Assembly (NCBI GenBank): GCA_019310965.1
Contig: JAFDDG010000006.1
Location: 1-64,000, forward strand
Length of the DNA: 64,000 bases
Source of the DNA: Deltaproteobacteria bacterium
Lineage (GTDB): Bacteria > Myxococcota_A > UBA9160 > SMWR01
Reading direction: 5' to 3'
Part shown: piece by piece, positions 15,740-23,540 of the stretch
Numbering within the stretch: position 1 is the first letter of the stretch
Layout of the letters: each line of letters begins with the position of its first letter
The notes under the pieces: model-generated
Seen by the model: only the letters and a program-made list of their open reading frames with translations
The model's database searches: none
What the model was told of the DNA's origin: nothing
Translations under genes and position numbers: made by a program

Positions 15740-16804
15740 GTGGCTTTTTGCCGGGTGCATTTCGGTGGGCCGGGTCGCCCGGACGGCAGCTTGCGTGACT
15801 TGTTGGCCGAGCGTGTTGCCCGGGTGCCCGCGGGCGGCTCCATCGATTGGGTGACCTACTACTTCCGCGATCGCCGACTCGCCGGAGAGCTCGTGGCGGC
15901 ACGGCGTCGGGGCGTCGCCGTGCGCGTCACTCTGGAAGGCCGGCCGCGGTCGAGAGGCGCCAACGCTGCGGTGATCGCCCTGTTGGAAGAGGCGCTCGGT
16001 GATGGACTCCGCGTGGTCGCTGCCGCGACCGATGGGCTTCCGATGGGCAAGGCCCTGCGGCCCCGCCTGCACGAGAAGCTCTACTGCTTCTCCCATCCGC
16101 AGCCCACGGCCTGGGTCGGCTCCTTCAACCCGTCCGGCGACGAGCCCGAGCTGGCGCCCGAGGTGATCCGGCAGATCGGCGACCACGACCACGCCTTCAA
16201 TCTGCTGGTGGAGCTCTGCGACGAGCCGCTGGTCGCGGCGCTGGCCGCTCACGCCCGGCAGCTCCACAGCGCCCGCCACGGTCCCTTCGATCGTTTCGGT
16301 CCCGCTGCCAACCGAAGCCTCGCGGTCGGAGACGCCGGCGTGCACTTCTGGCCGCGGATCGCTCCGGACCCGGTGAATCGGCTGCTATTCGGTCTCCCGA
16401 GCGGCAGTCGGGTGCGCCTGGCCGCCTCCCACCTGAGCGGGCCCACGGCGCGGCGCGTGTTGACGGGCATCGCCCGGAGCGGTGTGACACTCGAGATTCT
16501 GGTCGACTCGACGCATCGCCGCGTCCCTGCGGCCATGCTGCGCCAGCTCTCGGAAGTGGGGGGCGTGATCCGGCGCATCGGCCAGGGCGAGAGCTGGATC
16601 CCAATGCACGACAAGTTCGCGCTGGTGGAGACACCGACCCGGCGCAGCGCGGTCTTCGGGAGCTTCAACTGGAGCAGGCCCTCGCGAAGCTTCAACCGCG
16701 AGATCGGTGTCGTCAGCGGGGACGCTCCACTCTTCGCAGCCCTCGCGGAGCGCTGGGAGGAGTTGGGCCAGCACGCCTCTCCGGCAGCGCCCGGCTCGGA
16801 TTGA
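15740..16804 (+). CDS. Phospholipase D-like (HKD) phosphodiesterase/transferase
   Basis: A 354-residue protein with two HKD half-sites typical of the PLD superfamily: LHEKLYCF...GSFNPSG near residue 109 and MHDKFALV...GSFNWS near residue 288. Both keep the His and Lys, and the GSFN element follows each. It begins with GTG 15740 and has no obvious signal peptide. Downstream lies a CDP-alcohol phosphotransferase, so a role in phospholipid synthesis or turnover is plausible (compare PLD-type cardiolipin synthases), but cardiolipin synthases usually carry N-terminal membrane helices that are absent here. Confidence 0.87.
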   Translation: MAFCRVHFGGPGRPDGSLRDLLAERVARVPAGGSIDWVTYYFRDRRLAGELVAARRRGVAVRVTLEGRPRSRGANAAVIALLEEALGDGLRVVAAATDGLPMGKALRPRLHEKLYCFSHPQPTAWVGSFNPSGDEPELAPEVIRQIGDHDHAFNLLVELCDEPLVAALAAHARQLHSARHGPFDRFGPAANRSLAVGDAGVHFWPRIAPDPVNRLLFGLPSGSRVRLAASHLSGPTARRVLTGIARSGVTLEILVDSTHRRVPAAMLRQLSEVGGVIRRIGQGESWIPMHDKFALVETPTRRSAVFGSFNWSRPSRSFNREIGVVSGDAPLFAALAERWEELGQHASPAAPGSD

Positions 16805-16868
16805 CGCCATCTGGGCATTGATTCACAATCGCGTGACTTCGCCGCGGGCCCGCGGATCGGACGGACAC

Positions 16869-18218
16869 GTGCGAATCTGGATCGACGCTTCACAACAAGA
16901 CAGCTCGATCCGCGTGTTCGGCATGACGTTGCTGGAGCGTTTGCTCCACGCCGTGCGAACAGCGGGCGCTGAGCTGGAAGAGGTCCGGGTCGAGTTGCCC
17001 GACGGCGCCCCCGTGCCGTCGGACCTGCCCGCCGAGCTCGGCGACACGCTCCCCCTGTGCTGGTCGCGGGGAGAGGGGGCGATGTCTTCGTGGCTGGACC
17101 GCGCCTTCGAAGACGGGGGCCCGCTGGTGGTGCTCTCTGCGGACACGGTGGTCGACACCCGCGTCGTCCACCACCTCTGTGCCGCCAATGGCAGCCTGGC
17201 CTTCCGGAGCGGCGAGGGCGAAGAGCGCGGTGCTGCACTGCGCCTGGAGGGAGGCCTGACGAGCGAGGGGCTGGGCGCCACGCCGCGAACCGAGCTCCCG
17301 TCCGTGCTGAGCCTGGCAGACGATCTGGTCGAGCGCGGCATCGCCAAGGAGCTCGTCGAGGGCGACTTCGACACCTACCTGACGATGCTGCGGCGCTCGC
17401 TGCCGCCCTATCTCTTCAAAGTCGCCAGCCCCGCCGCTCGCGGCCGGGTCGAGCGCTTCCTCTTCTGGTCGAACTACAAGGGCTCCACCGACTTCCTGAC
17501 CCGCCACGTCTACCCGCCCCTGGTCTGGAGGATGCTGCGGCCCCTGGCGCGCCGGCGCGTCCATCCGAACTGGATCACCGGCATCAGCTGGCTCGCGACG
17601 GCCGCGTCGCTGCCGCTGTTCGCCGCCGGAGCGTGGTTGCCAGCCCTGGCCCTGTCTTACCTGATGAGCGTGCTCGACTCGGTGGACGGCAAGCTCGCCC
17701 GGCTCACCTACAAGTCGTCCAGCTTTGGGCAGTACTTCGATCACGTGCTCGACATCCTTCACCCGCCCCTCTGGTACATGGCCTGGGGCTACGCGCTCGG
17801 TGGCGGCAGCTTGACGGCCGCGCCGTTCCAGTGGTCCCTGTGGATGCTGGGGTTCTACGTGGCCGACCGCATCATCACCGGAGTCTTCAAGGGCCGCACC
17901 GGGCGATCCATTCACGGGTTCACGCCGCTCGACGCGCGCATGCGCACCTTCATCTCCCGGCGCAACGTCAACCTCGCCTTCTTCACCGCGGCGCTGGCCC
18001 TCGACTGGGTGATTCCTGGTCAGCGCGTTGCCGAGTACGGCCTCTGCGCCATCGTGATCTGGCAGGTGCTCTGTCTCGCCTGGCACTGCGGGCGCCTCGT
18101 TGCATGGGAAAAGAGTGCGATCAAGCCCTGCTTGCCGAATGGGGTCGCAGGATGCGATGACTCCACGGAGCTTCGCCTCGTCGTCGAGCGGGTGCGAAAC
18201 CCATCCGGCCGGGGTTGA
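16869..18218 (+). CDS. CDP-alcohol phosphatidyltransferase with N-terminal nucleotidyltransferase-like domain
   Basis: The C-terminal half is a polytopic CDP-alcohol phosphotransferase with a complete family motif at about residues 269-295 (DSVDGKLAR, then G and two Asp in GQYFDHVLD). The N-terminal ~190 residues contain FGMTLLERLLHAVRTAGAEL and GPLVVLSADTVVD, which look like a divergent MobA/IspD-type nucleotidyltransferase. This is the layout of bifunctional inositol-phosphate cytidylyltransferase/phosphotransferases, though the Gly-rich NTP loop is not evident. The start is uncertain: GTG 16869 is chosen, while ATG 16707 would overlap the upstream gene by 98 nt. The product is a phospholipid or phosphodiester headgroup lipid; identity unknown. 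Confidence 0.83.
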   Translation: MRIWIDASQQDSSIRVFGMTLLERLLHAVRTAGAELEEVRVELPDGAPVPSDLPAELGDTLPLCWSRGEGAMSSWLDRAFEDGGPLVVLSADTVVDTRVVHHLCAANGSLAFRSGEGEERGAALRLEGGLTSEGLGATPRTELPSVLSLADDLVERGIAKELVEGDFDTYLTMLRRSLPPYLFKVASPAARGRVERFLFWSNYKGSTDFLTRHVYPPLVWRMLRPLARRRVHPNWITGISWLATAASLPLFAAGAWLPALALSYLMSVLDSVDGKLARLTYKSSSFGQYFDHVLDILHPPLWYMAWGYALGGGSLTAAPFQWSLWMLGFYVADRIITGVFKGRTGRSIHGFTPLDARMRTFISRRNVNLAFFTAALALDWVIPGQRVAEYGLCAIVIWQVLCLAWHCGRLVAWEKSAIKPCLPNGVAGCDDSTELRLVVERVRNPSGRG

Positions 18219-18244
18219 GACCAGCACGAGCGGGTGAAGACAGA

Positions 18245-19168
18245 GTGACCGCCATTAGCCGATCCAGCGTCGCAGAGACGCTGGACCGGATTCGTTCGGA
18301 GGGTGACCGAATCGTGTCGGGGCAGGCTGGGCTCGAGGGAACGGTTGCGATCGTCACGGGGGCGAGCCGTGGCATCGGTCGTGGCTGTGCGATCGAATTG
18401 GGTGCACGTGGCGCAACCGTATACTGCACGGGTCGACGAAGCTGCGCGGGCGATCCGCCCGAAGCCGGGACGGTCGAGGCGATTGCGGCGGAGGTCGATG
18501 CGTCCGGGGGGCACGGAATCTCCGTCGCCTGTGATCATCGTGACGACGCTGCGGTCGAAGCACTCTTCGCCCGCGTCCGCGACGAGCAGGGTCGTCTCGA
18601 TGTGCTCGTGAACAATGCCTTCATCATCCCCAAAGAGCTGGCCTCGGGCCGACCCTTTTGGGAGCTCCCGCTCTCGAATTGGGACGACATGGTCGACGTC
18701 GGCACGCGTTCGGCCTATGCCGCGAGCCGGCTGGCTGCACCGATGATGATCGAGCAGCGTTCGGGCCTGATCGCAAATATCAGCTCTTCCGGTGCGCGCG
18801 AGTACGCCTGGCACGTGGCCTACGGTGTGGGCAAGGCGGCCCTCGACCGTCTCACGGTCGACATGGCACATGAACTGAGGCGTCATCGCGTCACGGTCGT
18901 CTCCCTCTGGCCGGGCCTCGTCTTGACCGAGCGCAACCAGAGCAATCTGGATCGCGTGCCGGGACTCGACTTCAGTACGGCGGAATCGCTGCGCTTCACG
19001 GGGCGCGCCGTCGCGGCGCTGGCCGCTGATTCGGGAGTCTTCGAGCGCACGGGGCGGGTCTTCCCTTCGCGTGATCTCGCCGACGAATATGGTTTCACCG
19101 ATGTCGACGGAACGCTGCCCAAGGGTCCACTCCACGATCGACCGGGGCGGACGGATAGCGAGGCGTGA
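18245..19168 (+). CDS. SDR-family oxidoreductase (DHRS1-like)
   Basis: A 307-residue SDR with TGASRGIG near residue 50, VNNAF in place of NNAG, catalytic Ser in ISSSGAREY, and Tyr/Lys in YGVGKAALDR. The GRRS after the second strand suggests NADP. The long N-terminal extension and the segment PLSNWDDMVDVG resemble DHRS1-type dehydrogenases. GTG 18245 is chosen as start; TTG 18215 is also in frame, and GTG 18313 would begin nearer the fold. It overlaps the aldo/keto reductase gene by one base (TGATG), indicating translational coupling. Confidence 0.85.
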   Translation: MTAISRSSVAETLDRIRSEGDRIVSGQAGLEGTVAIVTGASRGIGRGCAIELGARGATVYCTGRRSCAGDPPEAGTVEAIAAEVDASGGHGISVACDHRDDAAVEALFARVRDEQGRLDVLVNNAFIIPKELASGRPFWELPLSNWDDMVDVGTRSAYAASRLAAPMMIEQRSGLIANISSSGAREYAWHVAYGVGKAALDRLTVDMAHELRRHRVTVVSLWPGLVLTERNQSNLDRVPGLDFSTAESLRFTGRAVAALAADSGVFERTGRVFPSRDLADEYGFTDVDGTLPKGPLHDRPGRTDSEA

Positions 19169-20100
19169 TGTCCCAGCAGAAGAACCCCCTCGGTCGGACC
19201 GGCTTCGAGACGACCCGGCTTGGATTCGGCGCAATGGAGCTCGCCGGTTCTGCTGGGGCGACCGCCGACAAGGCAGCCAACAGGCTGCTGGGCTCGGTTC
19301 TCGACTCCGGCATCAATTTGATCGATACCGCGCCCGACTACGGTCTCTCTGAGGAGTTGATCGGGAAGCACCTGTCACACCGACGACAGGAGTTCTTTCT
19401 GGCGAGCAAGTGCGGCTGTCTGGTGGGTCGCGAGCCGGCATTCAAGGACGGGAAGCTCGAGCACGACTTCAGTGCGGAGAATATCCGCGCGGGTGTCGAG
19501 CAGAGCCTTCGTCGCTTGAAGACCGACCACCTCGATCTCGTGCAGATTCACTCGAGCCCCTCGCGGGCGCTCGTCGAGGAGCAGGGGACAGTCGAGGCGA
19601 TGATCGAGCTTCGCAAAGAGGGAAAGGTGCGTTTCCTCGGCATGTCGAGCGTGCTGCCCGACCTCGCCGACCACATCGAGATGGGGGTCTTCGACGTGTT
19701 TCAGCTGCCGTATTCGGCGCTGCAGCCCGAGCACGAGGCGATGATCACGCGTGCGGCCGAGGCGGGTGCGGGGACGATCGTGCGGGGTGGGGTCGCGCGC
19801 GGTGCGACGGCGCCCGATCACGATGACGAGAAGGATCACGATTTCTGGCGCGGCTTCGTCCGCGACCGGCGCGACCTGTGGACGCGGGCGGGGCTCGACG
19901 ATCTGCTCGAGGGCTTGCCGCGGATGGAGTTCATGCTCCGCTTTGCGCTGGGGCATCCGGACCTTCACACGACGATCGTGGGAACGGCGAAGTCCGAACA
20001 CCTCGCCTCGAACGTGGCGGCCGCGCGCAAGGGTCCCTTGCCGGAGGCGCTCCGCAGCGAGGCCCGCCGCCGAATCGCGGCGGCTGCGCGAGCGCGGTGA
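19168..20100 (+). CDS. Aldo/keto reductase
   Basis: A 310-residue (beta/alpha)8 NADPH-dependent reductase. The AKR catalytic residues are visible: Asp and Tyr in DTAPDYGLSEELIG, Lys in LASKCG and His in LVQIHSS. Near the C-terminus GTAKSEHLASNVAA is the NADPH-binding segment. The start ATG overlaps the previous stop (TGATG); GTG 19165 is one codon further upstream. Together with the preceding SDR it suggests a two-step carbonyl/alcohol conversion, with substrate unknown. Confidence 0.9.
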   Translation: MSQQKNPLGRTGFETTRLGFGAMELAGSAGATADKAANRLLGSVLDSGINLIDTAPDYGLSEELIGKHLSHRRQEFFLASKCGCLVGREPAFKDGKLEHDFSAENIRAGVEQSLRRLKTDHLDLVQIHSSPSRALVEEQGTVEAMIELRKEGKVRFLGMSSVLPDLADHIEMGVFDVFQLPYSALQPEHEAMITRAAEAGAGTIVRGGVARGATAPDHDDEKDHDFWRGFVRDRRDLWTRAGLDDLLEGLPRMEFMLRFALGHPDLHTTIVGTAKSEHLASNVAAARKGPLPEALRSEARRRIAAAARAR

Positions 20101-20179
20101 TCTGCTCCCCAGCGGGCTGGAACGCTGGGCTACGCTGCCGGCGGATGCGCGATGGCGGCGCGATTCGCGAGGAGACTTC

Positions 20180-20617
20180 ATGCGCTCTCTGACCCTGCTC
20201 ATGCTGTGCTTGCTGACGATCGGCTGTGAGCCGATCGTCATGATTCCGGGGGGCGCGCTCTCCGGAGAGGTCCAGCGCACTCCGGAGAGCTGGGCGTTCA
20301 CGGATGCCGTAAAGGTCGTTCAGCTCGAGACCCGCCCGGTGGACCCCTATTCCGTCAACATCTGGGTCACCGCGATGGAGGAGGCCCTCTATATCGCTGC
20401 CGGCGGCGGCGAGGAAACTGAATGGGTGCACCACCTGAGGGAGGACCCGTTCGTCCGGCTGCGAGTGGGCGAGGCGATCTACGAGCTACGCGTAGCAAGG
20501 GCGGACGATGCTGCGACCCGCGCCGCCTTCCTGGAGGCGGCCAAGAAGAAGTACAACTTCGATCCCGAGGACGAGGGCGCGAGCAAAGCCATCCTCTACC
20601 GTCTCGATCGGCGCTAG
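20180..20617 (+). CDS. Small lipoprotein of unknown function
   Basis: A 145-residue precursor with a lipoprotein signal (residues 1-15, LLTIG followed by lipidated Cys16), so it is probably anchored to the inner or outer membrane. The mature part contains IWVTAMEEALYIAAGGGEE and VRLRVGEAIYELRV, a pattern that recalls the split-barrel nitroreductase-like (DUF385/DUF2255-like) proteins, but the match is loose. GAGGAG precedes ATG 20180. It follows the aldo/keto reductase gene and converges on the glutaryl-CoA dehydrogenase gene with a 20-nt gap. Confidence 0.75.
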   Translation: MRSLTLLMLCLLTIGCEPIVMIPGGALSGEVQRTPESWAFTDAVKVVQLETRPVDPYSVNIWVTAMEEALYIAAGGGEETEWVHHLREDPFVRLRVGEAIYELRVARADDAATRAAFLEAAKKKYNFDPEDEGASKAILYRLDRR

Positions 20618-20637
20618 ATCGATCGGGACGCCGCCGC

Positions 20638-21804
20638 TCACAGCGCCGAGAGCCCCGTGATCTCCTTGCCGAGGATCAGGGTGTGCACGTCGTGGGTGCC
20701 CTCGTAGGTGCGCACGGTCTCCAGGTTCAGCATGTGGCGCATGGCCTGGTAGTCGTCGACGATGCCGTTGGCGCCGAGCAGGTCTCGCGCGAGCCGCGCG
20801 ACCGAGAGCGCGATGTCGACGTTGTTGCGCTTGGCCAGCGATACCATCGAGTGGTGCAGCTCGCCCTGGTCCTTGAGCTGCGCCACGCGCAGGGCCAGCA
20901 GCTGCGCCTTGGTGATCTCGCTCAGCATGAAGACGAGTTTCTCCTGCGTGAGCTGCTTGCCGGCGAGCGGTCCGCCCTGCACCATCCGATCGCGCGTGTA
21001 GCGCACCACCTCGTCGTAGCAGGCCATGGCCGCGCCGATGGCGCCCCAGGCGATGCCGTAGCGCGCCTGGGTGAGGCACGAGAGCGGTGCCTTCAGCCCC
21101 TCGGCCCCGGGCAGTCGGTTTGCCTCCGGAAGCTCCACGTCCTGCAGAAAGAGCTCGGAGGTGATCGACGCGCGCAGCGAGAACTTGCCCTTCATGTCGC
21201 GCGCCTCGAAGCCCTTGCGATCGGTCTCGACCAGGAAGCCGCGAATCCCGGCATCGGTGCGCGCCCACACCAGCGCGACGTCGGCGACGCTGCCATTGGT
21301 GATCCAACGCTTGGTGCCGTTCAGCAGCCAGCCGTCGCCGTGGCGGACGGCCCTGCAGAGCATGCCGCCGGCATGGCTGCCGAAGTCGGGCTCGGTCAGG
21401 CCGAAGCAGCCGATGGCGCGGCCCGCGGCGAGCTCCGGCAGCCAGCGATCCTTCTGCTCGTCGCTGCCGTAGGTGCGGATCGGGTACATGACGAGGCCGC
21501 CCTGCACCGAGGCAAAGGAGCGCAGCCCCGAGTCGCCGCGCTCGAGCTCCTGCATGACCAGGCCGTAGGCCACGTTGTTCATGCCGGCGCAGCCGTAGCC
21601 GTGCAGGTTGGCGCCAAAGAGCCCGAGCTCCGCGAGCTGCGGGACGAGATCCATCGGGAAGGCGCCGTCCTGCCGCACGAACTCCTGGATGCGGGGCAGG
21701 AACTCCCGGCTCACGAACTCGCGCACGCTGTCCCGGGCCAGTTTCTCCTCGTCGGAGAGCAGCGCGTCGAGCCGCAGGAAGTCGACGCCGTCGAAGCCAG
21801 CCAT
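20638..21804 (-). CDS. gcdH: Glutaryl-CoA dehydrogenase
   Basis: FAD-dependent acyl-CoA dehydrogenase, 388 residues, which oxidises and decarboxylates glutaryl-CoA to crotonyl-CoA in lysine/tryptophan and benzoyl-CoA breakdown. Family features are GCFGLTEPDFGSHAGGM, RWITNG and QARYGIAWGAIGAA. The C-terminal TYEGTHDVHTLILGKEITG carries the catalytic Glu in the arrangement specific to glutaryl-CoA dehydrogenases rather than general acyl-CoA dehydrogenases. ATG 21804 is chosen; the frame is open to 21921 but that part overlaps a hairpin. Electrons would pass to ETF. No ETF or crotonase genes are nearby. Confidence 0.93.
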   Translation of the reverse strand: MAGFDGVDFLRLDALLSDEEKLARDSVREFVSREFLPRIQEFVRQDGAFPMDLVPQLAELGLFGANLHGYGCAGMNNVAYGLVMQELERGDSGLRSFASVQGGLVMYPIRTYGSDEQKDRWLPELAAGRAIGCFGLTEPDFGSHAGGMLCRAVRHGDGWLLNGTKRWITNGSVADVALVWARTDAGIRGFLVETDRKGFEARDMKGKFSLRASITSELFLQDVELPEANRLPGAEGLKAPLSCLTQARYGIAWGAIGAAMACYDEVVRYTRDRMVQGGPLAGKQLTQEKLVFMLSEITKAQLLALRVAQLKDQGELHHSMVSLAKRNNVDIALSVARLARDLLGANGIVDDYQAMRHMLNLETVRTYEGTHDVHTLILGKEITGLSAL

Positions 21805-21841
21805 GGAGTCTCCCGTCGCGGCACAGGCTATCAGACGCGAA

Positions 21842-21871
21842 ACGGCCCGGTGGCATGTGCCACCGGGCCGT
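21842..21871 (-). terminator. Strong GC-rich hairpin after the phasin-like gene
   Basis: A perfect 14-nt inverted repeat (21842-21855 against 21858-21871) with a 2-4-nt loop lies just downstream of the minus-strand phasin-like gene (ends 21932) and 38 nt before the gcdH start codon. There is only a short TT after the stem on the minus strand, so it may be an intrinsic terminator of low-U type or an mRNA-stabilising hairpin. Confidence 0.6.
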
Positions 21872-21931
21872 CGTGTGGTTGGGGCCCGAGCGTTCCCGGG
21901 CCAGGCCCATGCGGGCCTCATCCCGTCGGAG

Positions 21932-22321
21932 TTACTGGGACTCGGGGCTCTGCTTGCTGGCGTCCAGTTCCTTCAGCTGCCTGCTGATCTTGGAGAGCCT
22001 GCGGTCGATCTTCTTCACGTCCGACTGCGTGGCAATCTGCAACGAGCCGAGCAGGCTCCCCAGCACGTCCTCGAACTGATCCTCGGCGTCGTTGCGCCAA
22101 CGGTTCAGCTGCTTGACGATGCTGTTCTTCTCGAGGTCCTTGCGCAGCTGCTTGGTCTGCTTCTCGAAGCCCTTGCGGTTCTTCGAGAGCTGCTTCTCGA
22201 GGCGTTTGCGGCGGCCTTCCAGGTCTTTCTGGGCCTTCTTGAATTCGCTGTCGATGCGCTCGCGGGCCGAATGGATGCGCTCGCGGCTCTCGTCGACGAA
22301 GCTGGTGGCGGGTTGCGCCAT
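21932..22321 (-). CDS. Phasin-like coiled-coil protein
   Basis: A 129-residue, highly charged, almost wholly helical protein. Residues 8-75 form a Lys/Glu/Arg-rich coiled coil. The C-terminal part (LGSLLGSLQIATQSDVKKIDRRLSKI, split here as two overlapping motifs GSLQIATQSDV and KKIDRRLSKI) resembles the end of PhaF/PhaI-type phasins, where a short apolar stretch precedes TKADVxxLxxRIxxL. It may coat polyhydroxyalkanoate granules or act as a small structural coiled coil. AGGAGA precedes ATG 22321 at good spacing. No PHA synthase gene is in the window. Confidence 0.72.
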   Translation of the reverse strand: MAQPATSFVDESRERIHSARERIDSEFKKAQKDLEGRRKRLEKQLSKNRKGFEKQTKQLRKDLEKNSIVKQLNRWRNDAEDQFEDVLGSLLGSLQIATQSDVKKIDRRLSKISRQLKELDASKQSPESQ

Positions 22322-22529
22322 GCTGATTTCTCCTAGTTTGAGTGAGCCCGGCTGGGCGCGCGTCTGGCTGCGCGGGGCTCGGGATCGTTTTGGACGCGGC
22401 GAAATTTAACACGGTGCGTCATGGAGTCAAGGGCCCCACTGGGTCGCCCGTGAATGGAAATTGACCCTGTAAATTCAAGTATTTGAATGAATTTCTGCGC
22501 CTCGCGCTTCACCGCGGCGCGTCAAGAAA

Positions 22530-23537
22530 TCAGTAGCGCGCCACCGCGCAGGACCAGGAGAAGCCGGACCCGAAGGTGGTCATCGCCACCACCTGGCCGC
22601 GCTCCAGCTGCCCCTCGCGGACCGCTTCGTCGAGCAGGATCGGGATCGAGGCCGCGGAGCAGTTGCCGTAGCGCTGGATGTTGTTGAGGCACTTCTCCGG
22701 CGGGATTTCGAGCTGCTGGGCGACGTAATCGTTGATGCGCAGGTTGGCCTGGTGGAAGAGGAAGAGGTCGACGTCGTCGAGCTTCAGGCTCGTCGCGTTC
22801 AGGGCTTCGATGAGCACCTCGGGCATGCGTGTCACCGCGTTCTTGAAGACGAACTTGCCCTGCATGTGCGGGAAGTGGCGGCCCTGGTCGATGAGTTCGT
22901 GGGTCATGCGTGCGGGAGCGATGCCGGAGCCGGGTGCTTCCACCCAGAGCTTCTTTGCGAATTTGCCCTGGGCGTGCAGGCGGATCTCGAGCAGCGCCGA
23001 GGTGTCGGAAGCGTCCTCGTTCGCCTCGAGCACGACGGCGCCGGCGCCGTCGCCGAAGAGAACCGCCACGTCGCGCCCGGCGTCCGTGAAGTCGAGGCCC
23101 GTCGAATGCACCTCGCAGCCGAGCAGGAGAATGCGCCGGAACTGTCCGGCCTCGATGAAGCTCTTGGCGACCGAGAGCGCGTACCCGAAGCCGCTGCACT
23201 GGGCGCGCAGGTCGAAGCACGGGGTGTCTCCGGCCTCGAGTTTGTCCTGGAGGAAGAACGAGGTGCCGGGGAAGTCGGCCTCCGGCGAGAGCGTCGCGAG
23301 CACGATGCAATCGATGTCGCTGGCGTCGAGACCGGCGGCGTCGAGGGCGCGGCGAGAAGCCGCGAGCGCGAGATCCGACGGTGTTTGACCGGGCTCGATG
23401 TGGCGGCGCTCGGCGATGCCGGAGCGTTGCCGGATCCACTCGTCACTCGTGTCCATCAGCTTCGCGAGGTCTTCATTGGTGACGACGCGCTCGGGGACGT
23501 ACATGCCGGTGCCGGTGATCTTTGCTCGTCGTGCCAT
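22530..23537 (-). CDS. fabH: Beta-ketoacyl-ACP synthase III (FabH-like)
   Basis: A 335-residue thiolase-fold condensing enzyme that normally joins acetyl-CoA (or another acyl-CoA) to malonyl-ACP to start fatty-acid synthesis. The Cys-His-Asn triad is present: DLRAQCSGFGYAL near residue 112, FLFHQANLRI and GNCSAASIPI. The opening TGTGMYVPERVVTN and RSGIAERR are family hallmarks. It is 3 nt downstream of hflX on the same strand, so the two are co-transcribed. The acyl primer is unknown; several FabH paralogs often coexist, so this need not be the main one. Confidence 0.92.
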   Translation of the reverse strand: MARRAKITGTGMYVPERVVTNEDLAKLMDTSDEWIRQRSGIAERRHIEPGQTPSDLALAASRRALDAAGLDASDIDCIVLATLSPEADFPGTSFFLQDKLEAGDTPCFDLRAQCSGFGYALSVAKSFIEAGQFRRILLLGCEVHSTGLDFTDAGRDVAVLFGDGAGAVVLEANEDASDTSALLEIRLHAQGKFAKKLWVEAPGSGIAPARMTHELIDQGRHFPHMQGKFVFKNAVTRMPEVLIEALNATSLKLDDVDLFLFHQANLRINDYVAQQLEIPPEKCLNNIQRYGNCSAASIPILLDEAVREGQLERGQVVAMTTFGSGFSWSCAVARY

Positions 23538-23540
23538 GGC

